Notes under the pieces: generated by a model
The model's input: only the letters and a program-made list of their open reading frames with translations
What the model was told of the DNA's origin: nothing
Databases searched by the model: none
Made by a program: the position numbers and the translations under genes
Source: Ornithinibacillus sp. 4-3
GTDB taxonomy: Bacteria > Bacillota > Bacilli > Bacillales > Amphibacillaceae
Length of the DNA: 64,000 nt
Assembly: GCF_040958695.1 (NCBI RefSeq)
Contig: NZ_CP162599.1
Span: 1,956,001 to 2,020,000 of the forward strand
Reading direction: 5' to 3'
Shown: positions 34,762-44,048 of the stretch, piece by piece
Position numbering within the stretch: the stretch's first letter is position 1
Layout of the letters: each line of letters opens with the position of its first letter

Positions 34762-35307
34762 TCAACTTGTCTGTAAACTAACATCCACAGTAATGTCACC
34801 AAATTCATCACGTACTAATTGCATAATTTGTACAACTTCTTCATTGGAAAGTTCAACTGTTTTGATATGAACATGAACCTTATTTTCATCTGAACGTACT
34901 AATACGTCTTCATATTCTGCTAGGGAATGAATGGTTTCTTCTAAAATAGACTCTTTCGTTTTTACATCATCAAGCTCTTCAATAGAGTTTAGTGCTTCAT
35001 TCTTTTCTTCCGCAGTTGCAGCACTTGAAGCAACAATTTCTTTTAAACGATCAATCTTCATGCTTCGATTATCTTGAAGTTCTAATCGCAACATTGCAAA
35101 GTACTCATCTAATCCAACATTTTGCATATCTTCCATTTCTACTCCTGTTTCATCTGTTAATTCATCTACTTCCGCATCCGAATCTGATAGCGCCATCTCA
35201 TCATCTATTAACGGCATATTCTCTTTATCCGATGTAATATAATAAACGGTTAATACAACCATTAAGCTTAACATCGTTAATAACCATACCGTTTGTTTTT
35301 TTATCAT
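34762..35307 (-). CDS. spoIIIAH: Stage III sporulation protein AH
   Basis: Mother-cell half of the SpoIIQ-SpoIIIAH channel across the engulfed forespore membranes. A single N-terminal helix (about residues 7-25) is followed by an acidic linker and a YscJ/FliF-like ring-forming domain (about 80-180). GGTGGAG precedes ATG. It is the last of eight genes in the conserved AA-to-AH order. Confidence 0.92.
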   Translation of the reverse strand: MIKKQTVWLLTMLSLMVVLTVYYITSDKENMPLIDDEMALSDSDAEVDELTDETGVEMEDMQNVGLDEYFAMLRLELQDNRSMKIDRLKEIVASSAATAEEKNEALNSIEELDDVKTKESILEETIHSLAEYEDVLVRSDENKVHVHIKTVELSNEEVVQIMQLVRDEFGDITVDVSLQTS

Positions 35308-35321
35308 AACATCTCCACCTC

Positions 35322-35954
35322 TTATTTATTTTTAGATAGTACAGAAATACGATGGGTTGGGACATCTAACACTCTTGAAATTGATTCAATCACCCATGTT
35401 TTTGTAGATGCTTGTTCCACACCCTTAGCTGCAACAAGCACGCCTCTAACTTCTGGCTTTTTTATTTGAACGACAAGAGGTGTTTCCTTGTCCCCTTGGC
35501 GGATAATAACAACCTGTTGATCCTCTGTTGTATCCTCTACTTTTCTTATGCCACCACTTTTATCTGTTTCATCTGTTACTTGTTTACCTGTCATTGTATT
35601 TTTCTCATAGACAGAAATATCTGTAGAATCTAGGTTAACCATTACATCTATCTCTGATATACCAGATACTTTTTCTAGCACTTCTGTTAATTGCTTTTCA
35701 TAGCTTAACTCCATTTCTCTTATGGTTGTCTGTCTAATTTGTTCTTGTTGTGACGAATTTTTCGCGGCCTCCTTCTCTTGTTCAATAATAATTGGTTGAC
35801 TCTCCTCTGTTTCTTCTGTTTTAGGTGAAAATACTTTTCCTAAAAGAATTAATAGGAGGCTTAAACAAATCAAAATAATAATGTAATTCCATTTTTTATT
35901 AGGCTTCTGATCTCCATTTTCATTGCGAATAAACTGCAATAATTGTTTTATCAA
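35322..35954 (-). CDS. spoIIIAG: Stage III sporulation protein AG
   Basis: Ring-forming component of the feeding-tube complex. One transmembrane helix (about 23-43), then a Gln/Glu-rich stretch and the ring-building domain with SYEKQLTEVLEKVSGISEIDVMVNLD and a C-terminal RGVLVAAKGVEQ motif. Start is TTG 35952-35954, overlapping the spoIIIAF stop as TTGA, with GGGGGG five bases upstream (about 210 residues). Confidence 0.92.
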   Translation of the reverse strand: MIKQLLQFIRNENGDQKPNKKWNYIIILICLSLLLILLGKVFSPKTEETEESQPIIIEQEKEAAKNSSQQEQIRQTTIREMELSYEKQLTEVLEKVSGISEIDVMVNLDSTDISVYEKNTMTGKQVTDETDKSGGIRKVEDTTEDQQVVIIRQGDKETPLVVQIKKPEVRGVLVAAKGVEQASTKTWVIESISRVLDVPTHRISVLSKNK

Positions 35955-36559
35955 GTTGTCCCCCCTTCCCAATTGATTTGTAATGATTTACCCTCAAGCT
36001 CCCAAATCATTTGTAAATATTCTTTAATTTCATCTGTATGCTCGTTTTCCTGATCTAGTACTTGTTTTTCTGGATCAATAATTACTTCATCAATAGGAGA
36101 AATATCAACATCTCCCCCTTCTATACTTCCTAAGGTAACAGTTATGCCGTCAAGTCCAGCAAAGGATAATGGCTCGTCAGATTTAAAATCAAAATCAATA
36201 TCTAAAATAGCGGCTTGATATTCTTCGGCTAGCTGTTTTTCTGCTACTCGAATTAGTTCGATAGAGATCTGTTCTAATATATATGCTTCTTGATTGGACT
36301 GTATTTCACTTTTTTGCTGATCTACTTGTTCTTCTACTTCAATATAAGAATTTAGTTCCGTATAGCTAGGTAAAAAGATATCTGCGGGTGTTAGTTTTAG
36401 TACATGAAAAATAGGCTGTAAAAACAATAAGATGAGGATTAATCCAAATACTAGTTTGATATATTTTTTCAGTGAAATATCGGGAATAATTAAATCAACA
36501 ATTGCTGCGATTAACAGATAGATAATAATTTGTCGTGCCCATTCCATAAAAAAAGTCAT
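35951..36559 (-). CDS. spoIIIAF: Stage III sporulation protein AF
   Basis: Two N-terminal transmembrane helices (about 8-27 and 34-55) followed by a soluble domain of about 130 residues. The IIPDISLKKYIKLVFGLILI segment between and within the helices is typical. AAGGAG lies 8 bases before ATG. Position between AE and AG confirms the identity. Confidence 0.92.
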   Translation of the reverse strand: MTFFMEWARQIIIYLLIAAIVDLIIPDISLKKYIKLVFGLILILLFLQPIFHVLKLTPADIFLPSYTELNSYIEVEEQVDQQKSEIQSNQEAYILEQISIELIRVAEKQLAEEYQAAILDIDFDFKSDEPLSFAGLDGITVTLGSIEGGDVDISPIDEVIIDPEKQVLDQENEHTDEIKEYLQMIWELEGKSLQINWEGGTT

Positions 36560-36571
36560 GAATCCAACTCC

Positions 36572-37741
36572 TTATTGTAGGAGCAATGTAATATTACTTG
36601 CTGCGATAATGATGACGATGCCTAAAAAGAACATAAAGGATAATCCGAGTAAACAAGCTAACATATAACTCATATAATTACCGATCACCTGTAAGCACGT
36701 TACAATTTGCTCACTGGCAATGGGTTGAATAATTGCTGCCGAAAATTTGAATAACAATGTGATACTTAGTACTTTCAAAGCTGGAAATAAAACAATTAAT
36801 AAAGTAATGATAACTCCAGCAATCCCAACTGTATTTTTTAAAATTAAAGTTGCAGAAAGTACTGTATCTGTTGCGTCAATAAAGGTTCTTCCTATTACTG
36901 GAACAAAATTCGCAGTAACAAATTTCGCGGTCTTTAAAGCAACACCATCTTGAATCGCATTCGCTGCTCCTTGTACGGAAATAATAGAAATGAAAATGGT
37001 GAAAAAGATACCTAAGGATGCTAATGCAATAGTTCTTAGTAACTTTGCAAAATGGGTAACGGAATAATTTGGATTTAAGTTACTGACTAACATGAACAGA
37101 GCAGATACAAGTAATACTGGTAAAATAAATTTAGATATGAGTAAACTTGATAATTCTATGAGAATAATAATAATTGGGTGAAAGAAAGCAACAGAAATCA
37201 GATTTCCAAATGTCGCCATTAATCCGAGAATCAGTGGAATTAATGCGATCATAAAACTGCTCATTGTTGAGATTGCGCCATTGATATAGTCAAATACAGT
37301 GTAAAAACTATTAAGACTTATAAAAATTAATACGAGATATACGATAAAAAACGAGATTCTCTGAATAGAGCTTTGTTCAAAAGCACTATGCATCGTTTCA
37401 AGTATGGAAGAAAATATGGCAAGTACAATAATAATGCCCAATAGCTTTCCATTTACAATAAGTTCATGGAAAAAAAATTGAAGGATATTCAGGAAAAATT
37501 GAGTGAACATATTTTTATCCACATTATTTAATCCTTCAAAGATAGAAACCTTCTGTAAATCAGGCATAAAATTACCATAATCAGCAATTATTTTTTCCCA
37601 AAATACAGTAATTCCATCAAGATTCATATCGCGAAAAATATCTTCTTCCATCTGATCAACTGAGGATTCGGCAATTACTTGAGCTGGAGAAATCAGTGAT
37701 ACGATAAGAAATATTCCTGCTGCTAGTGAATGCTTTTGCAT
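36572..37741 (-). CDS. spoIIIAE: Stage III sporulation protein AE
   Basis: Polytopic membrane protein with a signal peptide (to about residue 24), an external segment with repeated hydrophobic residues, and eight or so helices. It belongs to the mother-cell complex needed for forespore gene expression. At 389 residues it agrees with the family. A 92-base gap carrying a palindromic repeat separates it from AD, which is normally closer. Confidence 0.93.
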   Translation of the reverse strand: MQKHSLAAGIFLIVSLISPAQVIAESSVDQMEEDIFRDMNLDGITVFWEKIIADYGNFMPDLQKVSIFEGLNNVDKNMFTQFFLNILQFFFHELIVNGKLLGIIIVLAIFSSILETMHSAFEQSSIQRISFFIVYLVLIFISLNSFYTVFDYINGAISTMSSFMIALIPLILGLMATFGNLISVAFFHPIIIILIELSSLLISKFILPVLLVSALFMLVSNLNPNYSVTHFAKLLRTIALASLGIFFTIFISIISVQGAANAIQDGVALKTAKFVTANFVPVIGRTFIDATDTVLSATLILKNTVGIAGVIITLLIVLFPALKVLSITLLFKFSAAIIQPIASEQIVTCLQVIGNYMSYMLACLLGLSFMFFLGIVIIIAASNITLLLQ

Positions 37742-37777
37742 CGAGCACTAGTCCCCTTCCAATAACTAACTAATAGA

Positions 37778-37829
37778 GATTGTTCAAAAAATCCAACAAA
37801 AATGACATGGGCTTTTTTGAACACGCACT
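37778..37829. repeat. Palindromic dispersed repeat, family R1 copy C, inside the spoIIIA operon
   Basis: GTTCAAAAAATCC at one end and GGCTTTTTTGAAC at the other form a compact inverted repeat with ACAAAAATGACA inside, matching the ends and first inner bases of copies A and B. In the spoIIIA transcript it would fold as a hairpin followed by a moderately U-rich region between AD and AE. Confidence 0.7.
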
Positions 37830-37833
37830 AATA

Positions 37834-38226
37834 TTATGTAGCAGGTAAAAAATTTAATAATGCTTCTATAACCGCTGTAATAATTGGGATAGCTAATAAT
37901 AAAATACTAATTTTTCCAGCTAGTTCAATTTTCGAAGCCAGAGCAGTAAGTCCAACATCTTTAGTCATATTTGCACTAAATTCAACTACATAAGCAATGC
38001 CTATTATTTTTAAAATTGTATTTAAATAAACATCATCAATCATTGCTCGATTTCCTAGTGAAGTTAACAATTGAAAAACAGCTCCAATATGATTGATAAT
38101 CATCAGGAAAATAAAAATCATACTGACTAATACAGTAAAAAAGGCAAAGCTATTATTTATTTCTTTAAGCAATAAAAATAAGATAATTGTGATAAAAACA
38201 ATCAACACTAATTGTAAGATAGGCAT
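37834..38226 (-). CDS. spoIIIAD: Stage III sporulation protein AD
   Basis: A 130-residue protein with four transmembrane helices, including the VEFSANMTKDVGLTALASKIELAGK segment shared with SpoIIIAC. It is part of the SpoIIIA complex. AAGGA lies 8 bases before ATG. Confidence 0.92.
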   Translation of the reverse strand: MPILQLVLIVFITIILFLLLKEINNSFAFFTVLVSMIFIFLMIINHIGAVFQLLTSLGNRAMIDDVYLNTILKIIGIAYVVEFSANMTKDVGLTALASKIELAGKISILLLAIPIITAVIEALLNFLPAT

Positions 38227-38237
38227 AGGTACATTCC

Positions 38238-38438
38238 TTAATAGAGAAAGATTGTTCTAATCTGCTCAAATAAATCAGATAAGCCATTAATTACGATCAC
38301 TAGAACAATAATAAAACCAACTAAGGTTGCAAATTGTGCTATCTCTTCTTTACCCATTTGTTTTAAAATCGTCTGTATGAGAGCAACGATGACACCAATG
38401 CCAGCAATTTGAAATAAAATGGTTGAATCAAGCCACAT
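38238..38438 (-). CDS. spoIIIAC: Stage III sporulation protein AC
   Basis: Sixty-six residues with two helices. The GIGVIVALIQTILKQMGKEE and FATLVGFIIVLVIV segments are conserved in the AC family. It lies 11 bases before spoIIIAD and 15 bases after spoIIIAB. Confidence 0.92.
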   Translation of the reverse strand: MWLDSTILFQIAGIGVIVALIQTILKQMGKEEIAQFATLVGFIIVLVIVINGLSDLFEQIRTIFLY

Positions 38439-38453
38439 TAGCTGTGCTCCTTT

Positions 38454-38966
38454 CTAAATAAGCAATATGGTGAAGAAGAGCCCGATTAAAAAACCTAACA
38501 CTTTACTCATGCTTCCATAACGAAGTTGAAAATCTCTAGCACTTTCTAACTCCTGGTCCAAATGAGCAATAGCTAGTCTGATTTGTTTTTGTTGTTGCAT
38601 AAAATCATGCTGTCCTAAGGTACGACCAAATTGCTGTAAAATTTCTGATTCATTCGCACCTAATGAAGAATTCTGTAAATAATCACGTAACTGTTCTTCC
38701 CACATCTTCGTAAAATCATAAACCTCATGCTTCATCGCTTCACTTAACTGTTGAAAGAAAAGTTTAGCTGGCTCGGCTATTCTTTTTGCAATTAGATTAA
38801 AAGCGGATTGCAATGGGAGTTGACTATATAGCATCTCAGCCTCTAATATTTGTAATGCATTTTTCAATTGACGAATATGTGCAGGTCTCTGGTTGATTTT
38901 CTTACTCCATTCAAAGCCAATCCATGTACTTGTACTAATAAGTATGAGAACGCCTAGCCATTTCAT
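38454..38966 (-). CDS. spoIIIAB: Stage III sporulation protein AB
   Basis: N-terminal helix, a cytoplasmic four-helix domain (about 30-145) with RPAHIRQLKNALQILEAEMLYSQLPL, and a C-terminal helix. The fold resembles the GspF domain of secretion systems and partners the SpoIIIAA ATPase. Its start overlaps the end of spoIIIAA by 32 bases, so translation is coupled. Confidence 0.93.
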   Translation of the reverse strand: MKWLGVLILISTSTWIGFEWSKKINQRPAHIRQLKNALQILEAEMLYSQLPLQSAFNLIAKRIAEPAKLFFQQLSEAMKHEVYDFTKMWEEQLRDYLQNSSLGANESEILQQFGRTLGQHDFMQQQKQIRLAIAHLDQELESARDFQLRYGSMSKVLGFLIGLFFTILLI

Positions 38967-39891
38967 GATTATTTCCTCCAGAAATCTGATACAAAGTTCT
39001 TTCTTCTTGATCCATAATTGTCTCCACTACTCCGGGCTGCTGCTGATCAGATAAGATAAGATAGCGCTCAAACATTTTTTGTTCAAATAAATAATGTAAG
39101 GATGGTCTCTTCTTTAACTCTGATAATGTTCGTCCATGTATGGTGCAAAAAATAGTAACACCTGCATTGATTGCTTCCATCAATGCTTGTACATCAGCTT
39201 CGCTGCCAATCTCATCAACTACAATCACCTGAGGTGACATAGAACGAATTGCCATCATCATTCCTGCTGCCTTTGGACATGCATCCATCACGTCAGTTCG
39301 TAATCCCAATTGATTTTGTGGGATACCATCCACAGATGCGGCGATTTCTGATCTTTCATCAATAACTGCAACTTTCGTAGCTGGAAGCGCTGAAACTCCA
39401 TTAGCAATAAAGCGGGTAATATCTCTTATCATAGTTGTTTTACCACTTTGTGGAGTACCAATAATTAAACTATTTAAATACTTTCTATCTTGATGCAAAT
39501 AAGGTATCCAATCTTTTGCTACCCCTATTTTTTCCTTAGCAATACGGATATTTAAGAAAGTAATATGCTGAAGAGCTTTTACTTCACCATTTCTCGTTAT
39601 TACTTTTCCAGCTAAACCAATACGATGACCACCTTTTATGGTTATAAATCCCTCTCTTAGCTCGTCTTCTAACCGATAAAGCGAATGCTCACTCAGTTGA
39701 CCAATAATATATGCACTATCTGTTTGCTTTAGAACATATTCAAAGATCCATTCCGTTTTAGCATTAAATATTAATTCTATTGGTTGATGTATTCGTATTC
39801 TAATCTCTTGTAGTTTATTCCAGCGCTGACCAATTACTTTTTGAAGTAAAACAGATAATGAGTTAGGGAATATTCGTAGAATCTCTTGCAC
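38935..39891 (-). CDS. spoIIIAA: Stage III sporulation protein AA (secretion-type ATPase)
   Basis: P-loop ATPase related to type II/IV secretion motors that powers the feeding-tube complex. Walker A is GTPQSGKT at residues 145-152, followed by AVIDERSEIAA and the Walker B-like VIVVDEIGSEAD. It starts at GTG five bases after GGAGG. It opens the eight-gene operon behind a sigma-E-like promoter. Confidence 0.95.
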   Translation of the reverse strand: MQEILRIFPNSLSVLLQKVIGQRWNKLQEIRIRIHQPIELIFNAKTEWIFEYVLKQTDSAYIIGQLSEHSLYRLEDELREGFITIKGGHRIGLAGKVITRNGEVKALQHITFLNIRIAKEKIGVAKDWIPYLHQDRKYLNSLIIGTPQSGKTTMIRDITRFIANGVSALPATKVAVIDERSEIAASVDGIPQNQLGLRTDVMDACPKAAGMMMAIRSMSPQVIVVDEIGSEADVQALMEAINAGVTIFCTIHGRTLSELKKRPSLHYLFEQKMFERYLILSDQQQPGVVETIMDQEERTLYQISGGNNHEMARRSHTY

Positions 39892-39926
39892 TTATACCTC
39901 CACTCTTTTCTTCTTGGATATATTTC

Positions 39927-39956
39927 ATTTTATGATCCTAGCAAACGATTTATGAA
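39927..39956 (-). promoter_or_regulatory. Sigma-E-like promoter of the spoIIIA operon
   Basis: On the minus strand TTCATAAA and CATAAAAT are separated by 14 bases, close to the mother-cell sigma-E pattern (ATA-rich -35, CATACAAT -10). The operon is under sigma-E in B. subtilis, so the position and match agree. Confidence 0.6.
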
Positions 39957-39966
39957 TTTGTTGCAC

Positions 39967-40024
39967 AAAAAATAGGTGATAGATATGATCAATAAAACTG
40001 ATACACATCTATCACCTATTTTTT
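39967..40024 (-). terminator. Terminator after efp
   Basis: A 17-base stem (AATAGGTGATAGA with TCTATCACCTATT, extended by A/T) with a 24-base loop and T run on the minus strand closes efp. Confidence 0.82.
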
Positions 40025-40037
40025 TTAACATTATCTC

Positions 40038-40595
40038 TTATGCGCGAGATACATACTTACCTTCAGCTGTGTTAATAATCAATGTTTCACCTTCATTAAT
40101 AAATAAAGGGACATGTACAATTAATCCAGTTTCCATTGTTGCGGGTTTAGAAGCACCACTAACAGTATCTCCTTTTAAACCTGGCTCTGTTTCAACAACA
40201 ACTAACTCTACATTATTAGGTAAATCTACTCCAATTACTTCACCTTCGTAAGTAATTATAGATACTTCCGCATTTTCTTTAATGAATTTTAATTCATATT
40301 CAAGCTGACTTGCTGGTAATTCAATTTGTTCATATGTTTCTGTATCCATAAATGCATGAGAATCACCAGAAGCATATAAATATTGCATTTTTTTATGTTC
40401 AATATGTGCACGGTTTACTTTTTCTCCTGCACGGAAAGTTTTCTCTTGGATATTTCCATTTCTTAAATTACGTAATTTAGAACGTACAAATGCAGCACCT
40501 TTTCCAGGCTTTACATGCTGGAATTCAATAACCTGCCATAGGTTACCCTCTACTACAATTGTAAGTCCTGTTTTAAAATCATTTACTGAAATCAT
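40038..40595 (-). CDS. efp: Translation elongation factor P
   Basis: Rescues ribosomes stalled at polyproline. Three beta-barrel domains over 185 residues; the modified lysine is K32 in [10 protein letters not shown], the residue that carries aminopentanol in B. subtilis. The C-terminal [19 protein letters not shown] signature is intact. AGGAGG precedes ATG. It follows the peptidase gene as in B. subtilis (yqhT-efp). Confidence 0.97.
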   Translation of the reverse strand: MISVNDFKTGLTIVVEGNLWQVIEFQHVKPGKGAAFVRSKLRNLRNGNIQEKTFRAGEKVNRAHIEHKKMQYLYASGDSHAFMDTETYEQIELPASQLEYELKFIKENAEVSIITYEGEVIGVDLPNNVELVVVETEPGLKGDTVSGASKPATMETGLIVHVPLFINEGETLIINTAEGKYVSRA

Positions 40596-40647
40596 AATTA
40601 TTTATCCTCCTTGTCCGATTGCTCGGAGCTTTTAAGCAAAAATCGCC

Positions 40648-41709
40648 CTATAAGTATATTAATTCCTTTGATGCATATGTCAAGCGCTCATTTCCAGTTT
40701 TTGTAATAACAATATCATCTTCTATACGGCAACCACCAGTATTTGAAATATATATACCTGGTTCTACTGTAACTACCATTCCTGGGGTTAACACCGTCTT
40801 AGATCGTATTGATAAGGTTGGTGCTTCATGAATTTCTAAACCTATCCCATGACCTGTTGAATGACCAAAATATTTCCCATATCCTTTACTCGTAATGTAA
40901 TCACGTGTTAAGGCATCTGCTTCTCTCCCAGTCATTCCTGGTTTAATCTCGTTTACTCCGATCATTTGAGCTTCTAAAACGGTTTGATAAATCTGCATTA
41001 ATTCATCACTGATATTTCCAACAGCAACAGTTCTTGTGATATCAGAACAGTATCCTTTATAAAGTGCACCAAAATCCATTGTCACAAGCTCACCTGTATT
41101 AATCTTTTTCGTGCTCGCTGTTCCATGAGGTAAAGCAGAGCGATATCCTGAAGCAACAATAATATCAAAGCTTGAAGAACTAGCTCCCTGTTTTCGCATA
41201 AAAAACTCTAACTCATTGGCAATATCTATTTCAGGAACACCTGGTTTTATAAAAGATAGTATATGCTCAAATGCATCATCAACGATTTTACCAGCTTCTT
41301 TTAGAATCTGAATTTCCTCATCTGATTTAATCACACGAAGTTCTTCAATTAGTCCTTCAACTGGCACTAATTCTACCGGAAATACGTTTTTAAAACGTTC
41401 ATATTCCGCATAAGTTACAGCAAATTTTTCAAAACCGACATTTTTTACTTGTAGAGCTTCCAATTGTGATTTTGCTTCTAGTTCAATTGCCTGTGTATGC
41501 TCAATAATTTTAAATTCTTTAGCTTGTTCTTGTGCTTGATCTGTATATCGAAAATCAGTAATAAAAATACCTTCTTGAGGTGTAATTATAGCCATTCCAG
41601 CTGTACCAGTAAATCCGGTTATGTATCTCCGATTATATGGATTCGTCACAATTAGGGCGTCTAGTCCCTTTTCACTTAATTTCGCTTGCAGCTTAGCAAG
41701 TTTACTCAT
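40648..41709 (-). CDS. M24 Xaa-Pro dipeptidase/aminopeptidase (YqhT)
   Basis: Creatinase-type N-terminal domain (residues about 1-130) and a pita-bread metallopeptidase domain. Metal ligands are visible as MDFGALYKGYCSDITRT (two Asp), FGHSTGHGIGLEIHEAP (His), VEPGIYI (Glu) and RIEDDIVI (Glu). The enzyme cleaves X-Pro bonds, and its link to efp (polyproline translation) is a common neighbourhood. ATG follows AAGGGG. Confidence 0.93.
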   Translation of the reverse strand: MSKLAKLQAKLSEKGLDALIVTNPYNRRYITGFTGTAGMAIITPQEGIFITDFRYTDQAQEQAKEFKIIEHTQAIELEAKSQLEALQVKNVGFEKFAVTYAEYERFKNVFPVELVPVEGLIEELRVIKSDEEIQILKEAGKIVDDAFEHILSFIKPGVPEIDIANELEFFMRKQGASSSSFDIIVASGYRSALPHGTASTKKINTGELVTMDFGALYKGYCSDITRTVAVGNISDELMQIYQTVLEAQMIGVNEIKPGMTGREADALTRDYITSKGYGKYFGHSTGHGIGLEIHEAPTLSIRSKTVLTPGMVVTVEPGIYISNTGGCRIEDDIVITKTGNERLTYASKELIYL

Positions 41710-41781
41710 CTAATACCCCTTTCTTTATTTTTTAAAGAGAAGCTACCTTCAGCAAAGAATCTCTTTCTTTAGTGAACACTT

Positions 41782-42225
41782 TTAGTCCGTGATAAATGCC
41801 TGAGCAGCCAATTGATATCCTAATGCACCTAGTCCTACAATTTGCCCATGGCATGCTGGTGCTGTCATGGAAACATGACGAAATGCTTCTCTCTGATGAA
41901 CATTAGAAATATGCACTTCAATCACTGGTGTAGAAATAGATTGAATTGCATCATGTAAAGCAATACTAGTATGTGTATAAGCTGCAGGATTAAAGATAAT
42001 TCCTTTATATACTCCGTCTGCTTTATGCAAGCAATCAATTAGCTCACCTTCATGATTGGATTGAAAGCAATCCAATTCATACCCATGTTTTTGTACGAGT
42101 GCACCCACATCATTCTCAATATCCTCTAATGTAAAAGTACCGTAGAATTCTTTTTCACGTTTACCAAGTCGATTGATATTAGGTCCGTTTAATAATAATA
42201 TTTTTTTCATTTTAAAATGATTCAT
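41782..42225 (-). CDS. aroQ: Type II 3-dehydroquinate dehydratase
   Basis: Dodecameric shikimate-pathway enzyme. LLLNGPNINRLG contains the conserved Asn and Arg, the catalytic Tyr is in KEFYGTFTLED, then FQSNHEGELID, FNPAAYTHTSIALHDA and EVHISNVHQREAFR with the catalytic His region. The start is uncertain: the first ATG is nearly against AAGGG and the ATG five codons later has none close by. It is the yqhS equivalent. Confidence 0.94.
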   Translation of the reverse strand: MNHFKMKKILLLNGPNINRLGKREKEFYGTFTLEDIENDVGALVQKHGYELDCFQSNHEGELIDCLHKADGVYKGIIFNPAAYTHTSIALHDAIQSISTPVIEVHISNVHQREAFRHVSMTAPACHGQIVGLGALGYQLAAQAFITD

Positions 42226-42553
42226 TCCCTTAAACTAATTTTAAATAGTAACTTTAGTTTATCATAAAAAGAATGGAATGAATAACCTGATTTAAGCTTG
42301 TTTATAGACATTTCCAGCTAACAAAATAAAGCAGGAAGTATCTCCATTTCTAAAGATAAATCTTTTTAAAATCTTTTTCTTCTTATAATTTATGTAATTT
42401 AGGGTAATAAATACGATAACAACACATTTTACGATTATTCATGTTATGATGTTTGTAATATAATTATATTTCTCAATATCAGACTTCATTATGAAACGTT
42501 TAAATTATAAATGTTTCATTCTATATATGAATAGAGAAAAAGGAGGAATTGTA
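42226..42553. other. Intergenic region before yqhP
   Basis: AT-rich with no gene on either strand. On the plus strand TATAAT at 42458-42463 is a candidate -10 for yqhP, with a weak -35. The left part holds the untraced minus-strand promoter of aroQ. Confidence 0.45.
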
Positions 42554-42922
42554 ATGCGAAACGTATTTAAAATATTCACTTACGTTATTATTGCTCTAGC
42601 TGTAATTGGTTTAATTTCCCAATTAACAACTAACACAGTGGGATTTTTAATAAGCGTATCCATTACCATCATTATTGCTGCAGTTATTTTTATTGTTATT
42701 CGGCAGGTGATGATGCCAAAAGGCCAACAAGCTAGTGAAATAAAGAAATACAAACAAGCGGTAAAAGCATCAAAAAAGAAATATCAACAAACAAAAATAT
42801 CTCATATCAAAAATGTTAAAGACAATAGACCAACTACTCATAGAAAAAAACCCCGTCGAAAAGCCACTCATTTACGAGTAATTGATGGGAATAAATCGAA
42901 TAAAAAGCCGAATGTTCATTAA
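42554..42922 (+). CDS. yqhP: SA1362-family membrane protein (YqhP)
   Basis: About 122 residues from ATG 42554, which follows GGAGG by 7 bases; earlier in-frame ATGs have no such site. Two transmembrane helices (about 8-26 and 30-52) are followed by a strongly basic tail ending in HLRVIDGNKSNKK, as in B. subtilis YqhP. Function is unknown. It is convergent with mntR. Confidence 0.82.
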   Translation: MRNVFKIFTYVIIALAVIGLISQLTTNTVGFLISVSITIIIAAVIFIVIRQVMMPKGQQASEIKKYKQAVKASKKKYQQTKISHIKNVKDNRPTTHRKKPRRKATHLRVIDGNKSNKKPNVH

Positions 42923-42938
42923 ACATTCGACTTTTTTT
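42904..42938. terminator. Bidirectional terminator between yqhP and mntR
   Basis: GAATGTT pairs with AACATTC, extended by GCC/GAC and flanking A and T runs. It overlaps the last codons of yqhP and lies before the mntR stop on the other strand. Confidence 0.8.
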
Positions 42939-42945
42939 GTGCATT

Positions 42946-43365
42946 CTATTTAGAATTTTTTTGTTGAATTTCTTTGAGCTGAGCTATTCTTGTTTTATCT
43001 TGTTTAAAATAATCAACGAGATGACCAATTCTTTCAATAGAATGCCAGCTTAAATGATGTTCTATCCCTTCCACATCATTATATATATGCTCTTCATCTA
43101 CTCCGATAATTTCCATAAACTCTTCTAATAAATCATGACGAAATACTAGCTTTTTACCAAATTCCGTTCCTTTGTCAGTCAAAACAAAACCACGATATTT
43201 TTCATATATTAGATACTCGTCCTTATCCAGTTTCTGAACCATTTTTGTTACAGATGAAGGATGGATAGAAAACTTTTCTGCAATATCAGATACTCTTGCA
43301 TAACCTTTCGTTTCAATCAAATTATAAATCACTTCTATATAGTCTTCCATTGTTGGTGTTGGCAT
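42946..43365 (-). CDS. mntR: Manganese-responsive repressor MntR
   Basis: DtxR-family regulator of Mn uptake. From ATG 43363-43365 (139 residues, GGAGG 8 bases upstream) all six metal ligands known from B. subtilis MntR fall at identical numbers: D8, E11, H77, E99, E102 and H103. The winged helix contains [13 protein letters not shown] [16 protein letters not shown]. It lies between yqhP and a repeat-filled gap. Confidence 0.95.
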   Translation of the reverse strand: MPTPTMEDYIEVIYNLIETKGYARVSDIAEKFSIHPSSVTKMVQKLDKDEYLIYEKYRGFVLTDKGTEFGKKLVFRHDLLEEFMEIIGVDEEHIYNDVEGIEHHLSWHSIERIGHLVDYFKQDKTRIAQLKEIQQKNSK

Positions 43366-43474
43366 GTCTTTTCCCTCCTTCATATATTTTTATAGCAAGA
43401 AACTTTTTTGTAAGGCTTACTTTAATCATACAAGAAATAACCTTTTTATACAAATAACGCAGTCTTTACATAAG

Positions 43475-43966
43475 AAAAGCGAAAGTCGCGCCCTTACAGG
43501 CTAAAAACGCGACGTCACGAGCACAACGCTAGGGGAATACGGATTCAGTACGCCACGTCACGCGAGCAACATCCGCACTAGTACATCCTGTACGTCGTAC
43601 GTCGAAAAAGATTGCGTCCCCGTCCTTTGGGGGCTTCGACGGTAGTCGAACTTCCTTTACCCTTGAGATAAAGGAAACATGCCCTTTAGGGGTATCCAAC
43701 GTTAGGCTTTAGCCTGATTTTAATTGGGCTTCCTTATAAAACAGAACCGATGTTGACTTTCACCTGCGGGGCACGACGGACACGACGAGCTAGTATCAGC
43801 GTTCGTGCTCGTGACGTGACCATATTTAGCTAATGAAAGTGCGACTATGACTCTGTCTGCACCTGACTGCTTGGCAATCGTCAAGTCTTCTTTATTGTAG
43901 GGCGGCTCGTGTTAGCTCTTAGTTTTTGGCGCTCGGAGCTAGACAGTGCTGTCTCTGCATAAGAAT
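43475..43966. repeat. GC-rich nested palindromic repeat, family R2 copy 1
   Basis: About 490 bases with much higher GC than the surroundings and no credible ORF. CCCTTACAGGCTAAAAACG and ACGTCACGAGCACAACG near the left end have inverted partners at 43803-43838, and inner hairpins such as CCCCGTCCTTTGGGGG are present. GAGATAAAGGAA and GAACCGATGTTGACTT modules are shared, in the same order, with the copy at 60262. It fills the gap between mntR and the F420-ligase-like gene. Confidence 0.75.
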
Positions 43967-44008
43967 TAATTTATACAAAACTTTTATTCTTTCCTACTAC
44001 ATGAAAAA

Positions 44009-44043
44009 CTGTTGTAGAAAGGATTAAAATCCTTCTACAACAG
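44009..44043 (-). terminator. Terminator after the F420-ligase-like gene
   Basis: CTGTTGTAGAA pairs with TTCTACAACAG, extended by AGGAT/ATCCT, with TTTTT on the minus strand, five bases beyond the stop. Confidence 0.85.
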
Positions 44044-44048
44044 CCTGA

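Noticed and set aside
43475..43966. CRISPR array or RNA gene in the GC-rich gap
   Set aside because: The repeats are nested inverted copies, not regularly spaced direct repeats, and no tRNA or rRNA pattern was seen.
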